Below, piece after piece: positions 18,548 through 27,611 of a stretch of DNA of 64,000 nucleotides. Both the position numbers and the translations under genes were made by a program. Numbering within the stretch: position 1 is the stretch's first letter; every line of letters starts with the position of its first letter. The notes under the pieces were generated by a model. It was not told the origin of the DNA. It did no database searches and saw only the letters and a list, made by a program, of their open reading frames with translations. The stretch comes from Acidianus infernus (GTDB taxonomy: Archaea > Thermoproteota > Thermoprotei_A > Sulfolobales > Sulfolobaceae). The DNA lies in NCBI RefSeq assembly GCF_009729545.1, contig NZ_WFIY01000004.1, positions 222,001 through 286,000 of the forward strand, given 5' to 3'.

Positions 18548-19522
18548 ATGGAAAAGATTGCCATAATAGGTGGTGGAGTTAGCGGTTCCTATTTAGCTTA
18601 TTTACTTTCTAATTCGGGGTATGATGTTACATTATTTGACATTAAAGAAAAATACTTTAAACCATGTGGAGACGTAGTTCCTAATATTTATAAACCCAAA
18701 TTTGAATGGAAAATAAAATATTATATAAAAAATTTTGCATTTTATTTAGATGGAGAAAGAATATATGATGTTAGTTATAGGAATCCAAAGTGGATTGTAA
18801 TAGACAAGTCAGGATGGATAAATTCAATGCGGAAAAATGTAAACCAAGTAATTTCTACAAATGTAGATAAGTCAAAGTTCGACTTAATAATAGACGCAAA
18901 AGGTCCATATGACATGGATAGGCAAGTAGTTTATACTACTAGAGCATTAATTGAGACTAACGAATTTAGTGATGAGGCAGTACTGGAGTTTAATACAAAA
19001 TTTACTGGATTTTTCTGGATATTTCCTGATGAGGAAGGAGTTTTGAACGTAGGAGCAGGTTTTATAGAAAACAAAAATTCTAAAGACATTCTCCTAAATT
19101 ACATTAAGAATAAATTTAAGGATTACAAAATATTAGATTTGAGAGGGGCGCCAATATCAATAGGCGGTGTTAAATCTAAGTCCTTAAAAATTGGAGAAGC
19201 TAGAGGCTTAGTTTTTCCTATGAGCGGAGAAGGAATAAGACCCTCTGCAATTTCTGCAGAAATAGCATATGAAGCAATAACAAAAGGGAGGAATTTTGAT
19301 GAATACTTATCTTATAACTTGACTAAAATTGAGAGAAGGATTGAAATACAGAGGAGGTTATTAGACGTGTATATGAGGTCTAATATTAATGCTAGAAAGT
19401 TTTTGCTAAAAATTTTCTTAAGAAATGACGTATTAATAGATGCGTTCCTTGAGGATAAATTAGATTTTGAAGGAATTTTAGAATCAGCTAGGGGTATAAA
19501 ATATGGTTCAATTATACGTTGA
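18548..19522 (+). CDS. Geranylgeranyl-reductase-like flavoprotein
   Basis: A 324-residue FAD-dependent oxidoreductase. It opens with the dinucleotide motif IIGGGVSGSYLA and has a KPCGDVVP motif like that of geranylgeranyl reductases. A second FAD motif (RGLVFPMSGEGIRPSAIS) follows near residue 220. Family members saturate isoprenoid chains of archaeal lipids or quinones. It is shorter than the well-known archaeal lipid reductases (about 400-450 residues), so the substrate is open. It overlaps the next gene by 20 bp. Confidence 0.8.
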   Translation: MEKIAIIGGGVSGSYLAYLLSNSGYDVTLFDIKEKYFKPCGDVVPNIYKPKFEWKIKYYIKNFAFYLDGERIYDVSYRNPKWIVIDKSGWINSMRKNVNQVISTNVDKSKFDLIIDAKGPYDMDRQVVYTTRALIETNEFSDEAVLEFNTKFTGFFWIFPDEEGVLNVGAGFIENKNSKDILLNYIKNKFKDYKILDLRGAPISIGGVKSKSLKIGEARGLVFPMSGEGIRPSAISAEIAYEAITKGRNFDEYLSYNLTKIERRIEIQRRLLDVYMRSNINARKFLLKIFLRNDVLIDAFLEDKLDFEGILESARGIKYGSIIR

Positions 19523-19883
19523 AAACTCAAAAAGTAAGTCTGGAAAACATGCTATAAGAACTTTATTATATAAAGTAGTAGACGGTAAACTTATTGAAGT
19601 AAAGGATGAAGGAAACAAAGTTTCTCCAACTTATAAGGTAGGTGAGGCAAAGGTTATTAATATTAGCGATAATGGAACTTATATTTATGTTAAGTTGGTT
19701 AAAAATATTTATAACAAAATTATTGGAGAAATATTAGTTATAGATAATAATTCGATTGTATTAAAGCTCAAATATAGGAAGTTAAAAATAAAGAAAATAG
19801 AAGGAGACGAAAAATACTTTGATAAAGTAAAGGAATTATTTGAAAAGTTAAAGATTCCTATAAAAAGAGCAAACTTAAAGTGA
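19503..19883 (+). CDS. Uncharacterised protein, 126 aa
   Basis: I do not recognise this family. The protein has 126 residues, is rich in Lys and Ile, and has two repeated-looking beta segments (YIYVKLVKNIYNKIIGEILV) and a basic stretch KLKYRKLKIKKIEGDEKYF. There are no membrane segments or Cys. The start ATG 19503 overlaps the reductase by 20 bp and the next gene begins 7 nt after the stop, so the three genes are probably one transcript. Confidence 0.65.
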   Translation: MVQLYVENSKSKSGKHAIRTLLYKVVDGKLIEVKDEGNKVSPTYKVGEAKVINISDNGTYIYVKLVKNIYNKIIGEILVIDNNSIVLKLKYRKLKIKKIEGDEKYFDKVKELFEKLKIPIKRANLK

Positions 19884-19889
19884 TAAAAA

Positions 19890-20198
19890 TTGTTTAGCGT
19901 AAAACTTTTAGTACTAGAAGATCCAGGCAGGTTAAGAGACGTCTTCTATAGCATGGAAGGAATTCTAACTAATATTTGCAAGCCAATACGCCTTGGGGCT
20001 TCATATATATGTTCTGTCTCAAAAAATACGCTAATTAGTGTTTATCTTAGCGGCAATTTGAAAAATTTTCAGCTTCTAATAGAGATAGAAAGTGAAGACG
20101 CCGAAGAACTTACGACAACTTTAGATAGAATTATTAACGAATTAAAGAGTAAAGGAATTCATATTACATTATTTAATACTTCTACGACTTCCTTGTAG
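19890..20198 (+). CDS. Uncharacterised protein, 102 aa, ACT-like pattern
   Basis: A TTG start at 19890 gives 102 residues. The order of strands and helices (VKLLVLEDPGRLRDVFYSME, then LLIEIESEDAEELTTTLDRI) resembles a small ferredoxin-like or ACT-type fold, but I cannot name a family. It belongs to the reductase unit by spacing. Its 3' end overlaps the convergent 104-residue gene by 40 bp. Confidence 0.6.
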   Translation: MFSVKLLVLEDPGRLRDVFYSMEGILTNICKPIRLGASYICSVSKNTLISVYLSGNLKNFQLLIEIESEDAEELTTTLDRIINELKSKGIHITLFNTSTTSL

Positions 20199-20473
20199 AC
20201 CTCTTTTACCTTATTTTCATCATATTCGCTAATACTGCCTTTAAGTTCAGCAATTACATAACAAATAAATAACTTATTATTAATTTTACATATTCCTTTT
20301 TTAAGTATATTACCATATTTAAACGGAATATTTATATCTATGAATTGTATTTTACTCGTAGTTAACGTAACATTGGTCTTATCTAGCTTTATTTGCACAT
20401 CCATAATTATAAACAGAGAAGAATTATCTTGAAGAAGAGTTACTTGATTCCCGTTAAAAAAATACTTTATCAT
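20159..20473 (-). CDS. Uncharacterised protein, 104 aa
   Basis: No family recognised. It has 104 residues with a beta-rich N-terminal half (VQIKLDKTNVTLTTSKIQFI) and a final acidic/amphipathic helix (YDENKVKEVYKEVVEVLNNV). The start overlaps the stop of the zinc-ribbon gene upstream by 4 nt, so the pair is translationally coupled. The 3' end overlaps the convergent 102-residue gene. Confidence 0.6.
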   Translation of the reverse strand: MIKYFFNGNQVTLLQDNSSLFIIMDVQIKLDKTNVTLTTSKIQFIDINIPFKYGNILKKGICKINNKLFICYVIAELKGSISEYDENKVKEVYKEVVEVLNNVI

Positions 20474-20688
20474 ATTACTGGAACCAGCTCGCTACCGCAA
20501 TATGGGCATTTGCCCTTTAATCCTCTCTTGTCTGCTTCACAGAAGTATGCTTTATACTTCTTTTCGCACTTTGGGCACTTGTATACTACATCGACGCCTA
20601 TAGTAAGTTTTCTATTGCATATCTTACAGTATACTTGAAACCATCCTAAATGTCCATAAGCGTTAGTCCCTCTTATTTTGACACTCAT
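20470..20688 (-). CDS. Small zinc-ribbon protein, 72 aa
   Basis: Three CxxC pairs: CKICNR, CPKCEK and CPYCGS, plus a lone Cys, suggest one or two bound zinc ions. The N-terminus MSVKIRGTNAYGHLGWFQVYC is distinctive. Such proteins in archaea are often associated with transcription or ribosomes, but nothing here fixes a role. It is the first gene of a two-gene unit with the 104-residue protein. Confidence 0.7.
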   Translation of the reverse strand: MSVKIRGTNAYGHLGWFQVYCKICNRKLTIGVDVVYKCPKCEKKYKAYFCEADKRGLKGKCPYCGSELVPVI

Positions 20689-20797
20689 GATCTCTCCTTA
20701 AGTTCTACCCAGTATTGTATATATAATTTTCTGCAAAGGTTTTACCATCAACTTCAAACTAGGATTTAATATTTTGAGTGATAAAATATAGTCGACT

Positions 20798-21313
20798 ATG
20801 AAAGCTACAGTGGAGTATTATAAGCCAGAGATCATTAATATTAACAATTTTTCCCTAGTAAGTATTAAGAAATATAATGAAGAAGAGGTTGACTACTCAG
20901 AAAATCTGGAATCTAAAACCATCAATGGCGAAGTTATAATAGTAAAATATAAAGAAGGAGAGATTATTAATGCTAGCGTAGATTGTAAGTATAAATTTCC
21001 ATTTCCTGTAAAAATATTTAGAATAGGCATACCTAGGGAATTTAATAATGAAAATGTAAAGTTAGATTACATTAATGTTGCAGTGGACTCATTGATCATA
21101 GGCTTAAATTTTGATCTCAAGGATTACCCGTTTATAATCTTAGATACTAGTAATGGAGCTAAGATTATTTCTTCTTCTGACATAAATGAGGTTAAACCTA
21201 CAATAGTTAAGAATAAGAAGAAAAAGAAAAGTAAGAAAGCAAAGAAGAAAAAGAATGCTAAGAAATCTAGTAAAAAACGTAAAGTTAAGAGCAAAAGTAC
21301 TAGAAAGGGCTGA
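20798..21313 (+). CDS. Uncharacterised protein with a lysine-rich tail
   Basis: 171 residues. Residues 1-136 look like an ordinary globular domain, beta-rich, with no known motif. Residues 137-171 are almost entirely Lys, Ser, Ala and Arg (KNKKKKKSKKAKKKKNAKK and on), a strongly basic tail of the sort used for nucleic-acid or ribosome binding. The last 59 nt of this tail overlap the start of the DNA glycosylase gene in another frame, which links the two by translation. A DNA-linked role is a guess from tail and neighbour. Confidence 0.68.
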   Translation: MKATVEYYKPEIININNFSLVSIKKYNEEEVDYSENLESKTINGEVIIVKYKEGEIINASVDCKYKFPFPVKIFRIGIPREFNNENVKLDYINVAVDSLIIGLNFDLKDYPFIILDTSNGAKIISSSDINEVKPTIVKNKKKKKSKKAKKKKNAKKSSKKRKVKSKSTRKG

Positions 21314-21869
21314 AGAATTTAAACTTAATAATAAAGCAGGAGAAGACGTATGGTTTAGAGAATTAGTATTATGCATATTAACTTCTAATTCCTCATTTAT
21401 TAGCGCATATATAGCGTTAAATAATTTATACGATAAATTATTTTCTTTAGACGAGGACGGGATCTCGAAAAATCTTAAAAATTCAGGATACAGATTTTAT
21501 AATTTAAAAGCTAAATATTTATTTAATGTGAGAAAGTATTATGGTATGCTAAAAGCTTGGATTTATCCTATAGCGAATAAGGATGAATATGAAGCTAGAG
21601 AAGAACTTCTTCAAATTGACGGAATAGGAATGAAAGAAGCCAGTCATTTCCTGAGAAATGTAGGTTACTTTGATTTAGCAATACTAGATAGACATATATT
21701 AAAATTTTTATCTTCTTATTATTTTTCTTACAATAAGAAGTATTTACAAAAAAAGGATTACATTTATATAGAGTCTGTTTTGAAAAGCATTTCAATTTCT
21801 TTAAATTTACCAGTTGGTTTACTTGACTTGTTTATATGGTATAAGGCGACTAATAAGTTAGTAAAATGA
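21255..21869 (+). CDS. ogg: 8-oxoguanine DNA glycosylase/AP lyase, archaeal Ogg2 type
   Basis: A 204-residue helix-hairpin-helix glycosylase that removes oxidised guanine. The HhH motif with the catalytic Lys reads GIGMKEASHFLRNVGYFDLA, and the catalytic Asp lies in AILDRHIL. The C-terminus (LLDLFIWYKATNKLVK) matches the Ogg2 signature, where a terminal Lys contacts the base. The ATG at 21255 gives the N-terminus MLRNLVKN expected for the Sulfolobus protein, although it lies 59 nt inside the preceding gene. Confidence 0.92.
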   Translation: MLRNLVKNVKLRAKVLERAEEFKLNNKAGEDVWFRELVLCILTSNSSFISAYIALNNLYDKLFSLDEDGISKNLKNSGYRFYNLKAKYLFNVRKYYGMLKAWIYPIANKDEYEAREELLQIDGIGMKEASHFLRNVGYFDLAILDRHILKFLSSYYFSYNKKYLQKKDYIYIESVLKSISISLNLPVGLLDLFIWYKATNKLVK

Positions 21870-22042
21870 ATAAAAATATATAAACCAGAGATTTCTCATA
21901 TATATGAGCTAAAAATGATAACCTTAGCAGACTTCAAAATTGTTCAAGAAAGTTTAATTTTCTCCTTCTATGATACTGCTTCTTCTTATGTTTTTTCATC
22001 ATCATGGTAAGTAATAGATAACTTCTTGTAACGGTGATAAAA

Positions 22043-23017
22043 ATGGAGCAGACAACTATACGAACCAATTCTCTAAATAAAGAAAATCTAAATATATTAA
22101 TAACTGATCCTGTAGCGGATGTAATGCTGAATACTCTAAAAGAGAAAGGCTTTCATGTAGACTATCAACCGGAGATTTCTAAGGAAGAATTAATGAAGGT
22201 AATTGAGAACTATGATATAATAGTAGTAAGGAGTAGAACTAAGGTAACTAGAGATATTATAGAAAGAGGAAAGAGGCTTAAGATAATAGCAAGAGCAGGA
22301 ATAGGATTAGATAATATCGATACTGATGCCGCAGAAGAAAGAGGAATAAAGATAGTTTATGCACCAGGAGCATCTACAGATTCTGCAGTAGAGCTAACAA
22401 TAGGTCTTATGATAGCAGGAGCAAGGAAAATGTATACTTCTATGACATTAGCTAAGAGCGGAATATTTAAGAAAATAGAGGGGTTAGAATTAGCTGGGAA
22501 AACTCTAGGAATAATAGGGTTTGGAAGAATTGGTACTAAAGTCGGAATAATTGCAAAAGCTATGGGAATGAGAGTATTAGCATATGATATAATGGATATA
22601 AAAGATAGGGCAACACAATTAGGAATAATTCCAGTAACCCTAGAAGAATTATTGAAACAGTCTGATGTAATTTCTCTCCATGTAACAGTAGGTAAAAATG
22701 CTAAACCAATTCTTGACGAGAAGGCGTTTGAAATTATGAAGGATAACGTAATTATAGTAAACACTAGCAGGGCAGTAGCAGTAGATGGCCAAGCTCTGTT
22801 AAAATATATAAAAAGCGGTAAGGTTTATGCATACGCTGCTGACGTATTGTGGAATGAGCCTCCTAAAGAAGAATGGGAATTAGAACTTTTAAAGCATGAA
22901 AGAGTTACAATAACTACGCACATAGGTGCACAAACAAAAGAAGCGCAATATAGAGTTGCGGTCACTACTACCGAGAATTTACTTAATGCTATAAAGGAAT
23001 TAGGTGTTCAATTTTGA
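22043..23017 (+). CDS. serA: D-3-phosphoglycerate dehydrogenase, short type
   Basis: A 324-residue NAD-dependent dehydrogenase for the first step of serine synthesis. The coenzyme motif is LGIIGFGRIGTKV; catalytic segments are VNTSRAVAVDG (Arg) and TTHIGAQTKEAQ (His). The C-terminal ACT/regulatory domain of longer SerA proteins is absent. I chose ATG 22043 because GGTGATAA sits directly upstream; the GTG at 22034 is part of that motif. It overlaps the aminotransferase gene by 4 nt (TTGA). Confidence 0.92.
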   Translation: MEQTTIRTNSLNKENLNILITDPVADVMLNTLKEKGFHVDYQPEISKEELMKVIENYDIIVVRSRTKVTRDIIERGKRLKIIARAGIGLDNIDTDAAEERGIKIVYAPGASTDSAVELTIGLMIAGARKMYTSMTLAKSGIFKKIEGLELAGKTLGIIGFGRIGTKVGIIAKAMGMRVLAYDIMDIKDRATQLGIIPVTLEELLKQSDVISLHVTVGKNAKPILDEKAFEIMKDNVIIVNTSRAVAVDGQALLKYIKSGKVYAYAADVLWNEPPKEEWELELLKHERVTITTHIGAQTKEAQYRVAVTTTENLLNAIKELGVQF

Positions 23018-24132
23018 TTTTAATACCCGGTCCAGTTAATGTGCCTCAAAGCGTCTCTTTTGCAGCAACCAAGGTTGTCAACCATAGGTCCGATGAATTT
23101 AGAGAAGTAGTAAAGTCCTTAGAAGAAAAGATGATAAAACATTTTGACTCCAGCAGAGTTGCGTTACTTACGGGCTCAGGAACTTTAGCTGTAGAATCTA
23201 TGGTCTTCTCAGTATTAAGAAGAGGAGAGAAAGTAATAGTATTTACCTATGGAGAGTTTAGTAATAGGCTATTAGATTCTATAAATAGGAGGGGATGTAT
23301 AACAAAGGTTTATTCTAAACCTGCAGGAGAGGGATTTTCGTTAGAGGATGTAAAAGTGGCTTTAGATGAAAATAAAGATGCTGATGCAGTGGCATTAGTA
23401 CATAATGAGACTAGCACTGGAATAGCGTTTAGAAACTTAGGAGAAGTTGCTAAATTAGTTAAAAATTCAGGAAAGAAGCTTGTAGTCGATTCTGTTTCTG
23501 GCTTTGCCGCATATGAGATAGACGTTAATAAATGGCATATTGATGCTATTGCAACTGGTAGTCAAAAGGCATTAGCTTCAATACCAGGAATGGGGTTCGT
23601 CGCATTATCTGAGGAAGGAGTAAACGAACTTCATGGCGATGATATGCCAAACTACCTTAACTTGAGATTAGCATTAAAATTCCAAGATAAGCACGAAACT
23701 CCATTCACTCCGTCTACTGGAGCTTTCTTTGCTTCATTAAGGGCTGCAGAAATTCTAGAAATGGAAGGATTAGAAAATAGAATAAAAAGACATGAAGCTT
23801 GTAGTAGATATCTAAGATCTGTACTATCTAGTATTAACTTTTCGTTATTTGGTAACGAGAGTAATTTCTCAAACACTGTAGTTGCAGGAGTTCCTCCTAT
23901 TCCTTCTAAAACTCTTAGGGAAGAGTTGAAGAAACGTGGAATAGAAATAAGCGGAGGAATGGGAGAATTAAAGGATAAAATAATTAGGGTAGGTATATTA
24001 GGAGTCGTAGATGATAGAGCTATATCTAGATTATTGCTATCGCTTTCTGACGTATTAAAACAAGATATTGAGATTAAACCGCCAGCAGATTGTAAACTTC
24101 CAGAATTCTTAAGGCAAGAGGTTATATGGTAA
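23014..24132 (+). CDS. Class V aminotransferase (serine/alanine-glyoxylate type)
   Basis: A 372-residue PLP enzyme that starts on TTG inside the serA stop. The N-terminus ILIPGPVNVPQSV and the PLP lysine motif ATGSQKALASIPGMG are typical of serine-pyruvate/alanine-glyoxylate aminotransferases. Coupling to serA suggests it performs the transamination step of serine synthesis (the phosphoserine aminotransferase role), which archaea without classic SerC need. This role is inferred from the operon. Confidence 0.88.
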   Translation: MILIPGPVNVPQSVSFAATKVVNHRSDEFREVVKSLEEKMIKHFDSSRVALLTGSGTLAVESMVFSVLRRGEKVIVFTYGEFSNRLLDSINRRGCITKVYSKPAGEGFSLEDVKVALDENKDADAVALVHNETSTGIAFRNLGEVAKLVKNSGKKLVVDSVSGFAAYEIDVNKWHIDAIATGSQKALASIPGMGFVALSEEGVNELHGDDMPNYLNLRLALKFQDKHETPFTPSTGAFFASLRAAEILEMEGLENRIKRHEACSRYLRSVLSSINFSLFGNESNFSNTVVAGVPPIPSKTLREELKKRGIEISGGMGELKDKIIRVGILGVVDDRAISRLLLSLSDVLKQDIEIKPPADCKLPEFLRQEVIW

Positions 24133-24168
24133 GGTAAATTTATTTTCCTAGATTAATATGTACTTAAG

Positions 24169-24456
24169 ATGTCTGAATTAGAAATCGTCAATAAGCTGAA
24201 TGTTGCTTATATAGAATCTTGGAAGAAGAGATTAACAATTTATGAAATTGCAAGAATAGTTAGTGCAAGAGCTTTACAGCTAGCTATGGGCGCAGTACCA
24301 TTAATAGATATATCTGGATTTAAACCTGAGCAATTAAACTCCATATCTATTGCTGAAGAGGAGCTAAAAAGAGGAGCTTTACCTATAACAATTAGGAGAA
24401 GATTTCCTAATGGTAAAGTAGAATTAATTTCCGTTAAGGAAATTTTAGGGGGTTAA
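24169..24456 (+). CDS. rpoK: RNA polymerase subunit K (Rpb6 homologue)
   Basis: A 95-residue assembly subunit of archaeal RNA polymerase. The conserved core reads LTIYEIARIVSARALQLAMGA, followed by the LKRGALPITIRRRFPNG segment that defines Rpb6/RpoK. It starts at ATG 24169 after a short spacer from the aminotransferase. The topoisomerase frame opens within its last codons, and no promoter is visible between them. Confidence 0.95.
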   Translation: MSELEIVNKLNVAYIESWKKRLTIYEIARIVSARALQLAMGAVPLIDISGFKPEQLNSISIAEEELKRGALPITIRRRFPNGKVELISVKEILGG

Positions 24457-24458
24457 AT

Positions 24459-26435
24459 ATATCCTGTAGTCCGAGAAATTATACGTTAATTATAGCTGAA
24501 AAACCTAAGGCAGCTAGAAAGATAGTAGACGCTTTTTCTTCAAAATTCATAACTTGTAAGTCTAACTCTGTATTATATTGGGTGATTCCTAGTAGGAATA
24601 TAGTAATAGCTTCAGCTGTTGGCCACTTGTTTAATCTAACTGGGCCCTCTGGATTCCCAATATTTGAGGTTGAGTGGAAACCACTATGGGAGATAGACAA
24701 GAAATCCTACTATACTAGGAAATATTTGATTTTGCTCCAAAGATTATGTAAATATGCTAAAGAATATATAAACGCATGTGACTATGATATAGAAGGCTCA
24801 GTAATTGGTTATATGATAATTAAAAATTTTGGCGATTTAAAAAAAGCTAAAAGAATGAAATTCTCGTCGTTAACTAAGGAAGAGTTAATTAAATCTTTTA
24901 ATAATTTACAGCCATTGGATTATAACATGGTTAATGCTGGAATTGCTAGGCATGTAGTCGATTGGCTTTGGGGTATAAATGTTAGTAGGGCTTTAATGAG
25001 TGCGGTAAAAGATGTATCAAATAAAAGTGTAATATTGAGCGCTGGAAGAGTACAGAGCCCTACGTTAATAGAAGTTGTTAAAAGGCATCTTGATAGAGAA
25101 ACTTTCGTCCCTTTACCTTATTTTAAAATAGAACTAAAAATAAGGCTTGGAAATATAATAAATACAGTATATCTAGATCAAGAGTTTCATAATATTGATG
25201 ACGTAGAGTCTTTAATAACTAGGTTAAAGAAAGATAAGCTAATAATAGATAAAAATATTTTAAATAAAGATAAAATAGCTAGACCTCCTCCTTTCAATTT
25301 AGGAGATTTACAATTAGAAGCAGGAAGGCTATTTGGGTTGTCTCCTTATAGAACTGAGAGAATAGGAGAAGAGCTTTATCTAGACGGGGTAATAAGCTAT
25401 CCAAGGACTAATAGTCAGAAGATACCACCCACTGTTAATATTAATGACATTGTAGCAGGATTATCTCAAAGATTCGGAAAGCTAGTGGATGAATTAAACC
25501 TTATGACTAAAGGGAAATTTATAGTTAGGCAAGGTAACAAAGATGACCCAGCTCATCCTGCAATTTACCCTACAGGGATTATTCCTAAAAAACTAGGTAA
25601 ACAAGAAAGTGAAGTTTATGAGCTTATTGTTAGGAGATTTTTAGCATCTATTTCTAGAGATGCGGAAGTCACAAAGCAAAGAATTATTCTAAAATTTGAG
25701 AAAGAAAAATTAAAGTTGCAATTAGATTTTCAAAAGATAACCTATGAGGGTTGGTTAAAGATTTATCCTTATCACAGATTTGAGAACGAAGAGCTCGTAA
25801 ACGTTGAAGAAGGAAGTGAAGTAGAAATAATTTCAATTAAACCAAGGCTTTTATTGACAAAGCCTTCAACAAGGTTTACCCGGGTTTCTCTACTTAAATG
25901 GATGGAAGATGTAAAAATAGGTACTGAAGCAACAAGAGGTAAAATTATAGAAACATTATTCCAGAGGAAGTATGTAGTAACTAGAGGAAGTTATATCCAT
26001 CCGACAAAACTTGGCATAATAGTTTCTGAAGTTCTCGAGAAATACTTCAACGAACTAACTAACGTTAAAATGACAGCAGATATGGAAGATAAGCTAGACG
26101 AAATTATTTATGGTAAGAAAAATAAAGATGAAGTAATTAATGAGGTTAAAGATAAAATTTCCAAATACTTTGAGAAGTATAATGAGGAAAAGAAAATTAT
26201 AGGCTTAGAGCTAGCTAAAGGTTTGAATTTAGTTAAATATAATAAATGCAAACTATGTGACTTTGAGGCTATAAAGGACGGATTATGTAAATATCATTTA
26301 ATTGCTAAAGAAAAGCTTAATGAAGCAATTAAAATCTGGAAGGATAGAACAGGATATGACATAAAGACGATTTTAAAATACATTAGGGGAAGTAAGTCCA
26401 CAGGAAAATTAATAAGCGATTTGATGTCTATTTAA
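24459..26435 (+). CDS. Type IA DNA topoisomerase (topoisomerase III type)
   Basis: About 658 residues. Near the N-terminus TLIIAEKPKAARKIV is the Toprim motif with the catalytic Glu, and the active-site Tyr lies in GVISYPRTNSQK. The C-terminus has a zinc motif (CKLCDFEAIKDGLCKYH). There is no helicase domain, so it is not a reverse gyrase. The first canonical codon, GTG 24582, would delete the Toprim motif and is not acceptable. The frame is open from 24438, and no ATG, GTG or TTG occurs in frame before the motif. Candidate starts are ATA 24459 (used here) or ACG 24483, next to the Toprim strand. The G-run at 24448-24452 is a weak ribosome site. Confidence 0.9.
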   Translation: MSCSPRNYTLIIAEKPKAARKIVDAFSSKFITCKSNSVLYWVIPSRNIVIASAVGHLFNLTGPSGFPIFEVEWKPLWEIDKKSYYTRKYLILLQRLCKYAKEYINACDYDIEGSVIGYMIIKNFGDLKKAKRMKFSSLTKEELIKSFNNLQPLDYNMVNAGIARHVVDWLWGINVSRALMSAVKDVSNKSVILSAGRVQSPTLIEVVKRHLDRETFVPLPYFKIELKIRLGNIINTVYLDQEFHNIDDVESLITRLKKDKLIIDKNILNKDKIARPPPFNLGDLQLEAGRLFGLSPYRTERIGEELYLDGVISYPRTNSQKIPPTVNINDIVAGLSQRFGKLVDELNLMTKGKFIVRQGNKDDPAHPAIYPTGIIPKKLGKQESEVYELIVRRFLASISRDAEVTKQRIILKFEKEKLKLQLDFQKITYEGWLKIYPYHRFENEELVNVEEGSEVEIISIKPRLLLTKPSTRFTRVSLLKWMEDVKIGTEATRGKIIETLFQRKYVVTRGSYIHPTKLGIIVSEVLEKYFNELTNVKMTADMEDKLDEIIYGKKNKDEVINEVKDKISKYFEKYNEEKKIIGLELAKGLNLVKYNKCKLCDFEAIKDGLCKYHLIAKEKLNEAIKIWKDRTGYDIKTILKYIRGSKSTGKLISDLMSI

Positions 26436-26494
26436 CTTAAATGATGTTAGACATGCCAACTGAGCGATGAAGTGCACTTGGGGTAGCTGATTAT

Positions 26495-27607
26495 TTATAA
26501 TGCCTTAAACTTTTCAGTCCAAGCTTCATAAGCTTTAATAAGTTCTTGGTTAACGCTTGGCTTTCTTATCTTTAGCACTTCTTTGAAATCATCCATAGTT
26601 ATTTCTCTAGGTTCAGATAAGTTCTTCTCAAACATTTCTTTCACAACTCTCATATGAGCAGACTGTACTATGTCTCTTATATCGCTAGCTGAATAACCTT
26701 CAGTAATTTTAGCTAATTCTTGAAGGTCAACATTGCCCAGTTTAACCTTTGATGTATAATACTTGAATAACGCCAACCTCTGATTAAAATCTGGTAAAGG
26801 AACATAAATTCTCTTTTGGAACCTCCTTAAGAAAGGCTCATCTAATCTCCAAGGCTTATTAGTAGCACCTATAACATAAACCATGTAATTTTCATTTTTA
26901 TCCATTATTCCGTCCATTTCCTTTAAGAATTGGTTTCTAACTCTAACTTCTCCTCCAACTTCTGAAGTATATGTTCCAAGTAACGCGTCAATTTCGTCCA
27001 CAAAAATTATAGCCGGTTTATTATCTTTCTTAGAATATTCTCTCGCAGTATTGAATATTTTTGCCACATTCTTTTCTGCTTCTCCTAGCCATTTTGACAT
27101 TATAGAAGCTGCGTCAACATGAATGAAGTAGGAGTCTATTTCATTAGCTACCGCAGCCGCAAGCATTGTTTTTCCGTTACCCGGAGGTCCATATAAGAGG
27201 ATTCCTCTCGGCCAACCTAATGGGAATAAATCAGGCCTCTTTGAGGGGTATATTATTGCTTCTTTTAAAGCTTCTTTAACGTCATCTAAGCCTACAATGT
27301 CGGAGAATGAAACTTTAGGTTTTTCTTTCATTATTAGTTCATCATCTGTTTTTTGGGAATTATCCTCTTGAGGAGTTTCCGGCAACATGTTTTCAAGAAC
27401 GCTTACGCGCTTCTTGTATTCATCAATCATTTGTTCATAAGCTTGCCTTGTCGGAGAATCTGGATATAAAACAACTATTTGAGTTAAAACGTCTATGGCT
27501 TTCTTATAGTAAGCGATTGCTTCGTCTCTATTTCCTTCCTTATCAGCTCTTACTGCAGCGATAGCGTATTTCCTTGCCATTTCTTCTAACATTATGGGAG
27601 CGCTCAT
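26495..27607 (-). CDS. cdvC: CdvC, Vps4-like AAA ATPase of cell division
   Basis: A 370-residue AAA+ ATPase that remodels ESCRT-III (CdvB) filaments during division. An N-terminal MIT domain (about residues 1-75, KYAIAAVRADKEGNRDEAIA) binds CdvB tails. The AAA core has Walker A GPPGNGKT, Walker B IIFVDEID and the arginine-finger region EPFLRRFQKR. I chose ATG 27607 because TGAGG lies 10 nt upstream and the MSAP N-terminus fits the family. The TTG at 27622 would overlap cdvB. Confidence 0.96.
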   Translation of the reverse strand: MSAPIMLEEMARKYAIAAVRADKEGNRDEAIAYYKKAIDVLTQIVVLYPDSPTRQAYEQMIDEYKKRVSVLENMLPETPQEDNSQKTDDELIMKEKPKVSFSDIVGLDDVKEALKEAIIYPSKRPDLFPLGWPRGILLYGPPGNGKTMLAAAVANEIDSYFIHVDAASIMSKWLGEAEKNVAKIFNTAREYSKKDNKPAIIFVDEIDALLGTYTSEVGGEVRVRNQFLKEMDGIMDKNENYMVYVIGATNKPWRLDEPFLRRFQKRIYVPLPDFNQRLALFKYYTSKVKLGNVDLQELAKITEGYSASDIRDIVQSAHMRVVKEMFEKNLSEPREITMDDFKEVLKIRKPSVNQELIKAYEAWTEKFKAL

Positions 27608-27611
27608 TTTC

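Noticed and set aside
24582..24584. GTG as start of the topoisomerase
   Set aside because: It would remove the Toprim catalytic strand IIAEKP that is encoded in frame upstream.
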